A stretch of 64,000 bases of DNA from DASWOJ01 sp964250755 (GTDB lineage: Bacteria > Pseudomonadota > Alphaproteobacteria > Acetobacterales > Acetobacteraceae), in the NCBI GenBank assembly GCA_964250755.1, contig CAXUHB010000001.1, forward strand, positions 248,001 through 312,000. Direction: 5' to 3'. This document shows, in pieces, positions 43,203 to 51,774 of this stretch. Each line of letters starts with the position of its first letter. The stretch's first letter is position 1. The position numbers were made by a program, and so were the translations under genes. Under the pieces are notes generated by a model. That model was given only the letters and a program-made list of their open reading frames with translations, was not told the origin of the DNA and did no database searches.

Positions 43203-43787
43203 ATGGGTGTTCAGGTTTCACTTGGCGCGTCTCCGCCGCTGCTCAGGATCACTGCCGTGCAGCTTGAGGCACTGGCGGAGAGCGGCGTGTTTGCGGGGCT
43301 GCCGCACATCGAGTTGCGGGACGGGGTGTTGTGCCAGATAAGTCCGCAGCACCGCCCGCATCTGCGGGCCAAGACCGCCATGTATGATGCCTTGCGGGAC
43401 GCATTGCGCGCGCTTGGCTCGCCATTGGGAGTGGCATCCGAAGGGTCGGTCCGGGTGGGCGAGCGGGAGGTGCCGATGCCGGATGTGTTCGTGTGGGACG
43501 TGCATTGGGGTGCCGGGGCGGTGCCGGTCGAGCATGTGCGGCTGGTGGTCGAGGTGTCGGACACGACGCTGGACGACGACACCGGGCGCAAGCGGCAGGT
43601 TTATGCGGCGGGCAGAGTTCCGGAGTATTGGGTCGTGGACCTGGCCGGACGCCAGGTGCGCCAGTATTGGATGCCTGGAGAGGATGGGTATGCCCGGGAG
43701 GAGGCTGTCGCGTTCGGCAAGCCGCTGGCTGCGGCGACGCTGCCGGGCTTGGTGATTGGGACGGCGGCGCTGGCGGGTGCCGAGTAA
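43203..43787 (+). CDS. Uma2-type (DUF820) putative restriction endonuclease
   Basis: A 194-residue protein of the PD-(D/E)xK-like Uma2 family: acidic residues in MPDVFVWDV, VRLVVEVSDTTLDDDTGRK and the Lys of KRQVYAAGRVPEYWVVDLAG. These small nucleases are numerous in cyanobacteria and high-GC bacteria; their role is unsettled. No strong ribosome site precedes the ATG. It stands alone between the Mrr gene and dapF. Confidence 0.85.
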   Translation: MGVQVSLGASPPLLRITAVQLEALAESGVFAGLPHIELRDGVLCQISPQHRPHLRAKTAMYDALRDALRALGSPLGVASEGSVRVGEREVPMPDVFVWDVHWGAGAVPVEHVRLVVEVSDTTLDDDTGRKRQVYAAGRVPEYWVVDLAGRQVRQYWMPGEDGYAREEAVAFGKPLAAATLPGLVIGTAALAGAE

Positions 43788-43829
43788 GGGCGCTACCGCT
43801 GCGGGGGCGCGCGGCTTATATCCGGGGCT

Positions 43830-44702
43830 ATGCACCCTTTCATCAAGATGCACGGCGCGGGCAACGATTTCGTGGTGGTGGATGAGCGGCGGCGTCCGCT
43901 GGACCTGACGCCGGGACAGGTGGCGGCGCTCAGCGACCGGCGGACCGGGATCGGGTGCGACCAGTTCATCACGCTGCACCCGCCGCCGCCGGGGACCGAC
44001 GCGGACCTGTTCATGCGGATACGCAACCCCGACGGGTCCGAGGCCGGGGCGTGCGGAAATGCGACGCGGTGCGTGGCGGAGCTGCTGTTCGAGGAGAACG
44101 GGCGGCCGTATCAGGTCATACGCACCCTGGCCGGCGACCTGCCGGCGGAGCGGCTGGCGGACGGGCGGCAGCGGGTGGACATGGGGGCGCCCGGGCTGGG
44201 GTGGGCCGAGGTGCCGCTGGCGCGGGCGGTGGACACGCTGCACCTGCCGCTGCCGGGCGATCCCGCGGCGTGCAGCATGGGCAACCCTCATGCCACCCTG
44301 TTCGTGGGCGATGCCGGGGTGGCCGAGGCGCAGGGGCCGGCGCTGGAGCGCGATCCGCTGTTTCCGGAGCGGGCCAACATCGGGTTCGCGCAGGTGCTTG
44401 CGCCGGACCGGCTGCGGCTGCGGGTGTGGGAGCGGGGGGCCGGGCTGACGCGGGCGTGCGGGTCGGGGGCGTGCGCGGCGCTGGTGAATGCGCATCGGCG
44501 CGGGCTGACGGGACGGCGGGCGTGGGTTGAGATGGACGGGGGCACGCTGGAGGTGGAGTGGACCGGGGGCAACCGCGTGCTGATGGCGGGGCCGGCGGCG
44601 ACCAGCTTCCGGGGGGCGTTCGCGTTGCCGGTGGACGTATGGGCGGTGGACGCACGGGCGGTGGACGCACGGGCGGCGGATGCGCGGGTGGCGGCGGCGT
44701 GA
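43830..44702 (+). CDS. dapF: Diaminopimelate epimerase
   Basis: A 290-residue enzyme that converts LL- to meso-diaminopimelate for lysine and peptidoglycan. It has the two catalytic Cys sites GACGNATRC (about residue 75) and ACGSGACA (about residue 210), and the start MHPFIKMHGAGNDFVVVDE. The normal end is near residue 270; here 20 residues encoded by a 15-bp tandem repeat extend it (VDVWA, VDARA, VDARA, ADARV). The mtaB start overlaps its stop codon. Confidence 0.96.
   Translation: MHPFIKMHGAGNDFVVVDERRRPLDLTPGQVAALSDRRTGIGCDQFITLHPPPPGTDADLFMRIRNPDGSEAGACGNATRCVAELLFEENGRPYQVIRTLAGDLPAERLADGRQRVDMGAPGLGWAEVPLARAVDTLHLPLPGDPAACSMGNPHATLFVGDAGVAEAQGPALERDPLFPERANIGFAQVLAPDRLRLRVWERGAGLTRACGSGACAALVNAHRRGLTGRRAWVEMDGGTLEVEWTGGNRVLMAGPAATSFRGAFALPVDVWAVDARAVDARAADARVAAA
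44631..44690. repeat. Four 15-bp tandem units in the dapF 3' end
   Basis: Units GTGGACGTATGGGCG, GTGGACGCACGGGCG (twice identical) and GCGGATGCGCGGGTG. In-frame, so each copy adds five residues. Confidence 0.92.
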
Positions 44703-45940
44703 CGGTGGATGTGCAGACGTTCGGCTGCCGGCTGAACGCCTATGAGGCCGAGGTGATCCGCGGCCATGCCGCCGGGCAGTCGGACCTGGTGGTCATCAAC
44801 ACCTGCGCGGTGACGGCGGAGGCGGAGCGGCAATGCCGGGCCGCGGTGCGGCGGGCGCACCGGGAGCATCCGGAGGCGCGGATCGTCGTCACGGGCTGCG
44901 CCGCGCAGATCAACCCGGCAGGCTGGGCCGCCCTGCCCGGGGTGTCGCGGGTGCTGGGGAACGCCGACAAGCTGCGCGCGGAGTGCTGGGCGCCGGGCGC
45001 GGGGAGCAGCGTGTCGGACCTCCATGCGCCCCGGGAGGATACGCAGCATCCCGTGACGGGGCCGGACGGGCGGGCGCGGGCGTTCGTGGAGGTACAGCGA
45101 GGGTGCGGCCATGCCTGCACGTTCTGCATTATCCCGCAGGGACGGGGGCCGAGCCGGAGCCTGCCGGTGGACGGGATCGTGCAGCAGGTGCGGGCGCTGG
45201 GGGCGGCGGGGTTCCGGGAGGTCGTGCTGACGGGGGTGGATTTGTGCTCGTATGGGACGGACCTGCCGGGGGCGCCGACGCTGGGTGGTCTGGCGGCGCG
45301 GGTGCTGGCGCTGGCGCCGGGGCTGCCGCGGCTGCGGCTGTCGTCACTGGACCCGGCGGCGCTGGACGAGGAGCTGTGGCGGCTGCTGGCGGAGGAGCCT
45401 CGGCTGATGCCGCACCTGCACCTGTCGTTGCAGGCGGGGTCGGACCTGGTGCTGAAGCGGATGCGGCGGCGGCACAGCCGGGCAGGAGCACTGGAGGTGA
45501 TCGCCCGGGCGCGGCGCGTGCGGCCCGGCATCGCGATTGGGGCGGACGTGATCGCGGGGTTTCCGACGGAGACGGATGCGCTGTTTGGGGAGACGCTGGA
45601 TTTCGTGAACGAGGCGGCGCTGCCCTACCTGCACGTGTTCCCCTACAGCGAGCGCCCGGGGACTCCTGCCGCGCGGATGCCGGCGGTGGCGGCGCCTGTG
45701 CGGCGGGAGCGGGCGGCCAGGTTGCGCGCGGCGGCAAGCGCCCATGCCGCGGCGTTCCATGCGGACATGGTGGGGCGGACGGTGCAGGTCGTGGCGGAGC
45801 GCGGAGGGCGCGGCCATACCGAGCATTACGCGCCGGTGCGGCTGGCGGGGGGTTTCGCCGTGGGCGCGCTGGTGACCGGCTGCGTCGTGGAGGCAGACGC
45901 CGCAGGGTTGATCGTGCAACCCGGTCAGCACATTGTCTGA
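44699..45940 (+). CDS. mtaB: tRNA t6A37 methylthiotransferase MtaB
   Basis: A 413-residue radical-SAM enzyme that turns t6A37 into ms2t6A37 in tRNAs reading ANN codons. N-terminal UPF0004 domain with three Cys (TFGCRLN, INTCAVT, VTGCAAQ) for one iron-sulfur cluster. Radical-SAM motif CGHACTFC for the other, then FPTETDALF, and a C-terminal TRAM-like region. GTG at 44699 overlaps the dapF stop (GTGA), so translation is coupled, a common arrangement in alphaproteobacteria before ftsY. Confidence 0.95.
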   Translation: MTVDVQTFGCRLNAYEAEVIRGHAAGQSDLVVINTCAVTAEAERQCRAAVRRAHREHPEARIVVTGCAAQINPAGWAALPGVSRVLGNADKLRAECWAPGAGSSVSDLHAPREDTQHPVTGPDGRARAFVEVQRGCGHACTFCIIPQGRGPSRSLPVDGIVQQVRALGAAGFREVVLTGVDLCSYGTDLPGAPTLGGLAARVLALAPGLPRLRLSSLDPAALDEELWRLLAEEPRLMPHLHLSLQAGSDLVLKRMRRRHSRAGALEVIARARRVRPGIAIGADVIAGFPTETDALFGETLDFVNEAALPYLHVFPYSERPGTPAARMPAVAAPVRRERAARLRAAASAHAAAFHADMVGRTVQVVAERGGRGHTEHYAPVRLAGGFAVGALVTGCVVEADAAGLIVQPGQHIV

Positions 45941-45960
45941 GCAGCGTTTGTCTGAGCAGC
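45934..45960. repeat. 15-bp tandem duplication over the mtaB stop codon
   Basis: TGTCTGAGCAGC is repeated after GTT (period 15), so the TGA stop is present twice. Confidence 0.85.
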
Positions 45961-46006
45961 CCCGGAGCTTGTCGGCCCGAGGCCACCGCGCGGAGGGAGC
46001 ACTTGG

Positions 46007-46249
46007 ATGGCTGACCCAAACCTGGAACCGTTGCAACGCATGTTCCAACGGCTGCTGGATGGCCAGGACCGGCTGTTGAAGGAAATGCAGGACGTGAAGG
46101 AGCGCCTTACCGCTGTCGAGCGCCAATTGATCGTGACCCGGCGGGAGGCTGCCCTGGGCGCGGACGCAGTCGTGACCGTCCAGTCGCAGGTGGACCGCCT
46201 CGGCCAGCGCCTGGACCGGATTGAGCGCCGGCTGGACTTGGTGGAGTGA
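46007..46249 (+). CDS. Small coiled-coil protein
   Basis: An 80-residue protein made almost wholly of heptad-pattern helix (LQRMFQRLLDGQDRLLKEMQ, VERQLIVTRREAAL, VDRLGQRLDRIERRLDL). GGAGG precedes the ATG at a good distance. It lies between mtaB and ftsY in the same direction. It resembles small helical proteins of alphaproteobacteria of unknown function. Confidence 0.7.
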   Translation: MADPNLEPLQRMFQRLLDGQDRLLKEMQDVKERLTAVERQLIVTRREAALGADAVVTVQSQVDRLGQRLDRIERRLDLVE

Positions 46250-46283
46250 CGGCGGCTGGAATAATGGTGCCGGACACCTTCTG

Positions 46284-47210
46284 ATGGCCCTCGGCTTCTT
46301 CTCCCGTCTCAAGGAGGGTCTGACCCGCAGCACGCAGAAGCTGACGGGGGGGATCGCGGCGGTCTTTACAAAGCGGACGCTGGATGACGCGGGGCTGGAG
46401 GAGTTGGAGGAGCTGCTGATCGGCGCGGATTTGGGGCCGGAGGTGGCGGCGCGCGTGATCGCCGGATTCCGGCGGACGCGGTTCGGGATGGAGATCACGG
46501 AGGCGGAGATCAAGGCGGCGCTGGCGGGGGAGATCGCCGCCATTCTCGCGCCGGTCGCGCAGCCGCTGGTGATTGACCGCACGCTGCGCCCGCACGTGGT
46601 GCTGGTGGTGGGGGTGAACGGCACCGGCAAGACCACGACCATCGGCAAGCTGGCGCTGCAGTACCAGCAGGAAGGGATGCGGGCGATCCTGGTGGCGGGC
46701 GACACCTTCCGGGCGGCGGCGGTCGAGCAGCTTCAGGTTTGGGGCGGACGGACGGGGGCGCCGGTGGTGAGCGGGCCGCCGAACTCGGACGCGGCCGGGC
46801 TGGCCTTCGACGCGCTGACGCGGGCGCGGGCGGAGAGGGCGGACGTGCTGCTGATTGATACCGCGGGGCGGCTGCACAACAAGGGCGCCCTGATGCAGGA
46901 GCTGGCGAAGGTGATCCGGGTGATCCAGAAGCAGGACCCGGCGGCCCCGCACTCGGTGCTGCTGGTGCTGGACGCCACCACCGGGCAGAACGCGGTGGAG
47001 CAGGTGCGGGTATTCCAGGAGATGGTGAACGTGACGGGGCTGGTTGTGACCAAGCTGGACGGCAGCGCCCGCGGCGGCATCGTGGTGGCGCTGGCGGAGG
47101 CGTTCGGGCTGCCGGTCCATGCGGTTGGGGTGGGGGAGCAGGCGGGGGATCTGCGCGCCTTCGACGCCGGGGACTTCGCGCGGGGGCTGGTGGGCGTGGA
47201 GGCGGCGTAA
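46284..47210 (+). CDS. ftsY: Signal recognition particle receptor FtsY
   Basis: A 308-residue protein with the NG domain: N-domain helices (GLEELEELLIGADLG), G1 GVNGTGKTTT, the DTFRAAAVEQL motif, G3 IDTAGRLHNKG and G4 VTKLDGSARGG. It lacks the long acidic N-terminal A-domain of the E. coli protein, which is usual in alphaproteobacteria. It receives SRP-bound ribosomes at the inner membrane. The ATG at 46284 follows the coiled-coil gene closely. Confidence 0.97.
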   Translation: MALGFFSRLKEGLTRSTQKLTGGIAAVFTKRTLDDAGLEELEELLIGADLGPEVAARVIAGFRRTRFGMEITEAEIKAALAGEIAAILAPVAQPLVIDRTLRPHVVLVVGVNGTGKTTTIGKLALQYQQEGMRAILVAGDTFRAAAVEQLQVWGGRTGAPVVSGPPNSDAAGLAFDALTRARAERADVLLIDTAGRLHNKGALMQELAKVIRVIQKQDPAAPHSVLLVLDATTGQNAVEQVRVFQEMVNVTGLVVTKLDGSARGGIVVALAEAFGLPVHAVGVGEQAGDLRAFDAGDFARGLVGVEAA

Positions 47211-47244
47211 GGAACTTTCCCCTGGCCCCGGCGATGTCAGCGGC

Positions 47245-47799
47245 ATGAGCTATTCAGACACCGCCCCTGACGACCGCGCCTCCCCTGGCGCCGTGCATGC
47301 CGAGACCGCGTCGGAGGCCGACCACCGCCTCATGGCCCGCGCCTTGGCCCTGGCCAAGAAGGGTGAGGGCACGCCGGGAGCATCGCCCATCGGCTGCGTG
47401 ATCGTGATGGATGGGGAGGTCGTGGCGGAGGGGCACAACGAGGTTGGCCTCCGGCACGATCCCACGGCCCATGCGGAGATGGTTGCGATACGCCAGGCCG
47501 GGGCTAAGCTGGAGCGGGACGAGCTGCGGGGCGCGACGCTGTATTCCACCTTGCAGCCCTGCGGCATGTGCACGATGGCGAGCATCTGGAGCCGGATCGG
47601 CCGGGTCGTCTATGGCGCGGGGCGCGAGCACGTTCACAAGATGTATTTCGAGGACCGGCACCTCGACACCATGAACTTCATCCGGGATGCTTATCGGGAT
47701 GACATGGAGGTGGTCGCCGGCGTGATGGCGGAGGAGTGTGCCGCGCTGTATTATGGGCCGCATGACGATCCGCCGCTGGAGGAGCAGGGCAACATCTAG
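47245..47799 (+). CDS. Nucleoside/nucleobase deaminase (CDA superfamily)
   Basis: A 184-residue zinc deaminase with TAHAEMVAIR (zinc His and catalytic Glu) and LQPCGMCTMAS (two zinc Cys). The C-terminal residues (VVYGAGREHVHKMYFEDRHL) resemble guanine deaminase-like and TadA-related proteins rather than cytidine deaminase. Substrate not fixed; guanine, cytosine or a tRNA adenosine are options. About 34 bases after ftsY. Confidence 0.85.
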   Translation: MSYSDTAPDDRASPGAVHAETASEADHRLMARALALAKKGEGTPGASPIGCVIVMDGEVVAEGHNEVGLRHDPTAHAEMVAIRQAGAKLERDELRGATLYSTLQPCGMCTMASIWSRIGRVVYGAGREHVHKMYFEDRHLDTMNFIRDAYRDDMEVVAGVMAEECAALYYGPHDDPPLEEQGNI

Positions 47800-47825
47800 G
47801 CGGCCTGCCGGGAGGCACGGCGGCC

Positions 47826-48200
47826 ATGCGGATTGATGCGCGGCTGCCGCTGCGGTTCGGTACCATGAGCGACGCTCGGGATGGGGATGCGGTGCTGTTG
47901 CCGGAGGGTGCGGCGGCCCCGCCCGGCGTGCCTGTCGCCTGGCTGCCGGGAGGCCTGGATGCGGCCGCGCCGGGGCATTCCGCCGGGTGCGCCTGCTGCG
48001 CGCCGCGCAATGCGGCGGCGCAGGCGCTAGGGTCCTTGTTCCTTCGACGGGCGCGCGGGGACGTGGCGGCGTTCCGGGCCGTCCTTGCCGCCGTTGGCGT
48101 GGAGGACGCGGCGCTGGTCCGCGCTGCACTGGAGGGCGATCCGCTGGTGTCAGGCCGGTATCGGCTCGCCACCGGAGCAACGGGCCAAGGCGGCAAGTAG
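47826..48200 (+). CDS. Hypothetical protein with a CxCC motif
   Basis: A 124-residue protein with GGGAGG 10 bases before the ATG. The only notable motif is GCACCAPRNAAAQALGSLFL (two or three closely spaced Cys, possibly a metal site), followed by helices (DVAAFRAVLAAVGVEDAALV). The sequence around the motif is similar in kind to small proteins found next to metallochaperone GTPases, but no such gene is adjacent. Function unknown. Runs after the deaminase gene by 26 bases. Confidence 0.6.
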   Translation: MRIDARLPLRFGTMSDARDGDAVLLPEGAAAPPGVPVAWLPGGLDAAAPGHSAGCACCAPRNAAAQALGSLFLRRARGDVAAFRAVLAAVGVEDAALVRAALEGDPLVSGRYRLATGATGQGGK

Positions 48201-48395
48201 AAGCAGCGACCGCTCCTGGAGCGGGACCGTTCAGGGCGGCCCCGCGCGTCGGGCGGCAGTCGCGTGCGGCGCCTGGAGAGGGGGCAAGCCGGCCAGTTCT
48301 GCCGTGAGCGTGGCCTGCTGCTTACCAAATCAACTTGCGGCTGCGCTGGGCGCCGAGTTCCTGCCGGTGCAGCGAACCACGGAGTGCTCACTGCC

Positions 48396-48953
48396 ATGCG
48401 CCCCATCGGACGGCTTCGAACCGCGGCTGCTGCCGTGCTCGCCTTCGCCATGGCCGGGGCGGACGCGGCACGGGCGGGTGAACCCGGGCTGCGCATCGAG
48501 GTGCTGGCCGCGGGCCGCTACCTCACTGAGCAGACTGGCGACCTGGCTCATCAGCAGGGACCGCCCGACACTGCGGAGGTGGCGGGCACCGGCCGCGGCA
48601 GCTTCGTCGAACAAGGAGAGCGGCTGGTGGTGAACTGGTGCGACAACGTCGGCATCCGCTTCCGCGCGCCGGACGTGCCGGCCTACAATCCGGTTCCGGT
48701 CACCATCGAGGTCGAGCACCCGCCTGTGCTCTTCCCGGATGGGCCGCACCGACGTGACTCCTGGCGCACGACGGTGGACTTGCGTCCGCGCACGCTTGGC
48801 GTCACGTTCGAGGAGGAGGCCATGATGCAGCCGGGCACCTGGACCATCAGCGTGCTGCAGAATGGGCGCGTCCTGGCCGTGAGGCGGTTCGAGCTGAGCG
48901 TCCCGCCCGATCTCGGCCCCGGGCCGGCCGACTGCACGCCGAAGATTTCCTGA
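48396..48953 (+). CDS. Exported DUF3859-like protein
   Basis: A 185-residue protein with a signal peptide (ending near DAARAGE). The mature domain GLRIEVLAAGRYLTEQ, RLVVNWCDNVGIRFRA, WRTTVDLRPRTLGVTFEEEA and QPGTWTISVLQNGRVLAVRR matches the pattern of DUF3859, a small immunoglobulin-like periplasmic domain of unknown role. The resemblance is by eye. It stands alone. Confidence 0.7.
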   Translation: MRPIGRLRTAAAAVLAFAMAGADAARAGEPGLRIEVLAAGRYLTEQTGDLAHQQGPPDTAEVAGTGRGSFVEQGERLVVNWCDNVGIRFRAPDVPAYNPVPVTIEVEHPPVLFPDGPHRRDSWRTTVDLRPRTLGVTFEEEAMMQPGTWTISVLQNGRVLAVRRFELSVPPDLGPGPADCTPKIS

Positions 48954-49013
48954 CGGGCGGCCGAAGCGGCGCGGCTCCGGTTCCTTCGCGGTCCGCCCGC
49001 GAGGCCGGCACGT

Positions 49014-49140
49014 CGGCGTCGCCGCGGCCCAAAGGGTGCTGCATCCAGGTGGTGTCCACCCAGCGGCCGAACTTGAGGCGGAGGCGAGGAGAACGCCGGC
49101 CTGCTGAAGCCCGGCGCGGCGTGGGCGCCGTTGGCGCCCC
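49014..49140 (-). pseudogene. Degenerate copy of the 3' end of the GNAT gene at 51.8-52.3 kb
   Basis: About 127 bases read almost the same as 51779-51906, including GTGTCCACCCAGCGGCCGAA and CGGCACGTCGGCGTCGCC, with scattered substitutions and small indels. Same orientation as the intact gene. It has no start and no coding potential. Confidence 0.85.
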
Positions 49141-49178
49141 GAAGCCAGCGGGCCGGCCCCGGGGCGGGCAGGCCCGGG

Positions 49179-49529
49179 CTACTCGCCCTTCTCGTCCTCG
49201 GCCAGCATGTCGGCGATCGGGGTTTTTGCAGCCTCGGCGCAGACGGCGTCCTTGTTGGCGCCGATCTGGGCGCCGGCGGCCTTCATGGCTTCGGTGAAGT
49301 CGGACTGCGACATGTCCTTCTGGCGGTCGGCGTACTTCGCCAGCGAGTCCATCATCTGCTTGTTCTCGGCAGCGGTGATCGGCAGGCCGCAGCTTTTAAC
49401 GATGACGGCGGTGGTCGCGTAGGAGAGCATGCGCTTCGTGTCCGGCGAGAGGTCCTGCGCGCGGGCGGGCAGGACGGCAGCGAGGGCGATGGCCGCCGCA
49501 AGGGTGGTCTGCTTCATCGTATTCGTCAT
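49179..49529 (-). CDS. Small exported helical protein
   Basis: A 116-residue protein with a signal peptide (MTNTMKQTTLAAAIALAAVL ... ARAQ). The mature part is helical with two Cys (VKSCGLPITAAENKQMMDSL, KDAVCAEAAKTPIADMLAED). AGGA lies eight bases before ATG at 49529. It may be an osmotic or stress-linked periplasmic protein; no family is recognised. Confidence 0.7.
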   Translation of the reverse strand: MTNTMKQTTLAAAIALAAVLPARAQDLSPDTKRMLSYATTAVIVKSCGLPITAAENKQMMDSLAKYADRQKDMSQSDFTEAMKAAGAQIGANKDAVCAEAAKTPIADMLAEDEKGE

Positions 49530-50001
49530 TGGTTGTTCCTGAGAGTTCATGGGGACTGCATGCGTGGCCGGTTCCGTGGCGAGTCCGGCGGGACAATTGC
49601 TACACGCTTTCGTGTGCCGCACATTAAGCGGCGGCGGCGCAGGCGTCCAGGCATCCAGCCGCCGGCCGCTCGGACGGATTGCGGCGGCGGGTGAGCGCGG
49701 CGACGTCCATGCCTACAGGCGCCAGCGGAGGGTTCGGGCCGGGCGCATCGCCTGATCCCCGCTCAAGGCCGATGGGTTGCACGCCGAAGATTCCTGGTGG
49801 GCCGCTGCTGATGGCTTGCCGGGTCGGTGTTCAGCACGCAGTTCTGCCCGGCTTGCACGCTGCTTGGCAGGGTAGCGCTTGCCCGGGGTGCGCTTGGCGG
49901 GGAAGTGGGGCAGGGCTGGCGGCCTGGCGTCCACAAGAGCTTGCCTGCCCGGCGTCGTGCCGCCCATTGCGCCGGCGGTGCGGATCAGGAATCATTGCGG
50001 A
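49530..50001. other. Intergenic region without a gene
   Basis: About 470 bases between divergent genes. I see no RNA gene, repeat family or strong promoter in it. The 15-base string TGCACGCCGAAGATT near 49779 also occurs near 48932, at the end of the DUF3859-like gene. Confidence 0.4.
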
Positions 50002-51720
50002 ATGCGCTATTTCCTCCTGCTCGTCCTGCTGCTGACCGCTGCGCCGGGCGTGCAGGCGCAGACGTTCTTGGATTGCAACGGCAAAGACTTCCTGGCCGCG
50101 GTCCAGGAGGGCTTTCCGAAGTTCGCGTGCGCCGAGATCGGCCGCGCGTCGCCGGGCGGGTTGCCGGTGCGCTTCGTGCGGGACGCCAACGACAAGACCT
50201 TCGCGGCGGAGGCGACCGCGACCGCGGAGGCCATCGCCACCATCGCGGGCGCCGTGGACAAGGCGTTGCAGGTGTGGACCGGGGCAGCGGCGGCCCTCAC
50301 GTTCCGGGAAGCGACGTTCGTCATCGGGTCCCCGGCCACGCCGCAGATTTCGACGCGGTGGGCACGCTTCCGCGGTCTGACCATCGGCCCAGCCGAGGAC
50401 ACCGGCCCACCGGAATGCATCGTCCTGATTGACCTGAACCGGATCGCGGAGAAGGCGCAGCCGGCGCCTGAGAACATGGAGGAGGGGTTGGCGTTCGTGG
50501 CGGCGCACGAGTACGCCCACTGCCTGCAGCGCTGGAACTTCTTCGCGGCCATGCGTGCTGCCGGGTCCGGCTGGTGGGTGGAGGGCACGGCCAGCCTGCT
50601 GGGCAGCGTCGTGTCGCCCGGCGCCATGACGATCTTCCGTGACGAGCGCAACTTCCTCGACGGCATCGCGGCGCAGCCGATCATCAAGATGTCCTATGAG
50701 AACGTGCTGTTCTTCCAGTGGATGTGGAACACGTCGCCGGGGTCCGTGTTCGACCTGATGCGGGCGCTGCCGAAGGGGCCGGGCGCCACGCTGGATGGCC
50801 AGGCCGCGGCGCTGCGCAGGGCGCTGGGCGGACTGGACAGCAGCGAGCGGCTGGCGGACTTCGCGCAGAAGCTGGCCGACAACGGCATTCCCAATGCCGC
50901 CGGCGGCCTGCCGGGCAAGCTGAAGCCGGGAGGGCCTGTCATCGTCACTGACACGGGCAAAGTCCCGCTCCCGGGCCAGGCGTGGACGGTGCAGCTCCGC
51001 CCGGTGGTCTTCCGCGGCGGCACCTACCTGGCCACGGTCACCGGCGCCCTGGGCGGCAGGGCCGTGAAGAAGGAGGGCGACACGGAGTGGTCCGCCGACT
51101 TCCCCATGGCGTCCGGCACGACGGACTGCGACAAGGAGGAGCGGTACCTGATGGCGACCGTCACGACCGACAAGGAGGCGCAGATCGCCCTGGATGTCCG
51201 GCGCATCCAATCCTGCCGCAAGGCCTTCGCCTTGTCCGGCCCGATGGCCACGGACGCCTGCGTGACCGGCGCCTGGACGGTGGACGAGCCGGCGCGGCGC
51301 GCCCTGCTGGCGGGCTGGCTGGCCAAGGATGGCGCCGTGTCCGGCATGGGCGGGGAGATGCGGTTCACCTTCAACGCGGACAACACGGCGTCGGTGGCCG
51401 CCACGGCCTTCGCCGCCGACATCGCGGGCAAGACGGACCCGCCGGTGGAGGTCCACGTCGCGGTGGACGGCACGGACGCGGGGCAATGGTCTGCCGCGGG
51501 CAGCACGCTGCAGTACAAGTCAGGCGGCGGCACCCTGGCGGTGGACATCGTCGTGAACGTGTCCGGCATGACGCTGTCCGCGCCCAGCAAGGCGGCGTTC
51601 GAAGATGGCACCTGGGCATATTCCTGCACCGGCGACACGCTGGAACTGAGCTACACCGGCCCGGTTCCGGTGCCGCCGGATCACACGCCGCGCTTCACGT
51701 TGCGGAGGGCGCTCCCGTAG
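50002..51720 (+). CDS. Secreted protein with a gluzincin-type HExxH motif
   Basis: A 572-residue protein with a signal peptide (MRYFLLLVLLLTAAPGVQAQ). Residues about 165-200 hold FVAAHEYAHCLQRW and, 19 residues later, GWWVEGTASLLGS. The arrangement HExxH then WxxEG(T/S)A is that of gluzincin metallopeptidases. Residues 320-570 are beta-rich with three or four paired Cys and may bind a ligand or substrate. A periplasmic or secreted protease is likely; no close family is recognised. Start ATG at 50002 is the first that gives a signal peptide. Confidence 0.75.
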   Translation: MRYFLLLVLLLTAAPGVQAQTFLDCNGKDFLAAVQEGFPKFACAEIGRASPGGLPVRFVRDANDKTFAAEATATAEAIATIAGAVDKALQVWTGAAAALTFREATFVIGSPATPQISTRWARFRGLTIGPAEDTGPPECIVLIDLNRIAEKAQPAPENMEEGLAFVAAHEYAHCLQRWNFFAAMRAAGSGWWVEGTASLLGSVVSPGAMTIFRDERNFLDGIAAQPIIKMSYENVLFFQWMWNTSPGSVFDLMRALPKGPGATLDGQAAALRRALGGLDSSERLADFAQKLADNGIPNAAGGLPGKLKPGGPVIVTDTGKVPLPGQAWTVQLRPVVFRGGTYLATVTGALGGRAVKKEGDTEWSADFPMASGTTDCDKEERYLMATVTTDKEAQIALDVRRIQSCRKAFALSGPMATDACVTGAWTVDEPARRALLAGWLAKDGAVSGMGGEMRFTFNADNTASVAATAFAADIAGKTDPPVEVHVAVDGTDAGQWSAAGSTLQYKSGGGTLAVDIVVNVSGMTLSAPSKAAFEDGTWAYSCTGDTLELSYTGPVPVPPDHTPRFTLRRALP

Positions 51721-51774
51721 GCACTGCGGCCCGGGGCATCAGGACGGCTGCTTGCGGGCGGGCGCAGGCAGCGT

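Noticed and set aside
46260..46290. Longer FtsY start at 46221
   Set aside because: It would overlap the coiled-coil gene and add residues unlike any FtsY; ATG 46284 gives the canonical beginning.
48927..49792. 15-base string TGCACGCCGAAGATT shared by the end of the DUF3859-like gene and a later gap
   Set aside because: Too short and flanks differ; may be chance in GC-rich DNA.
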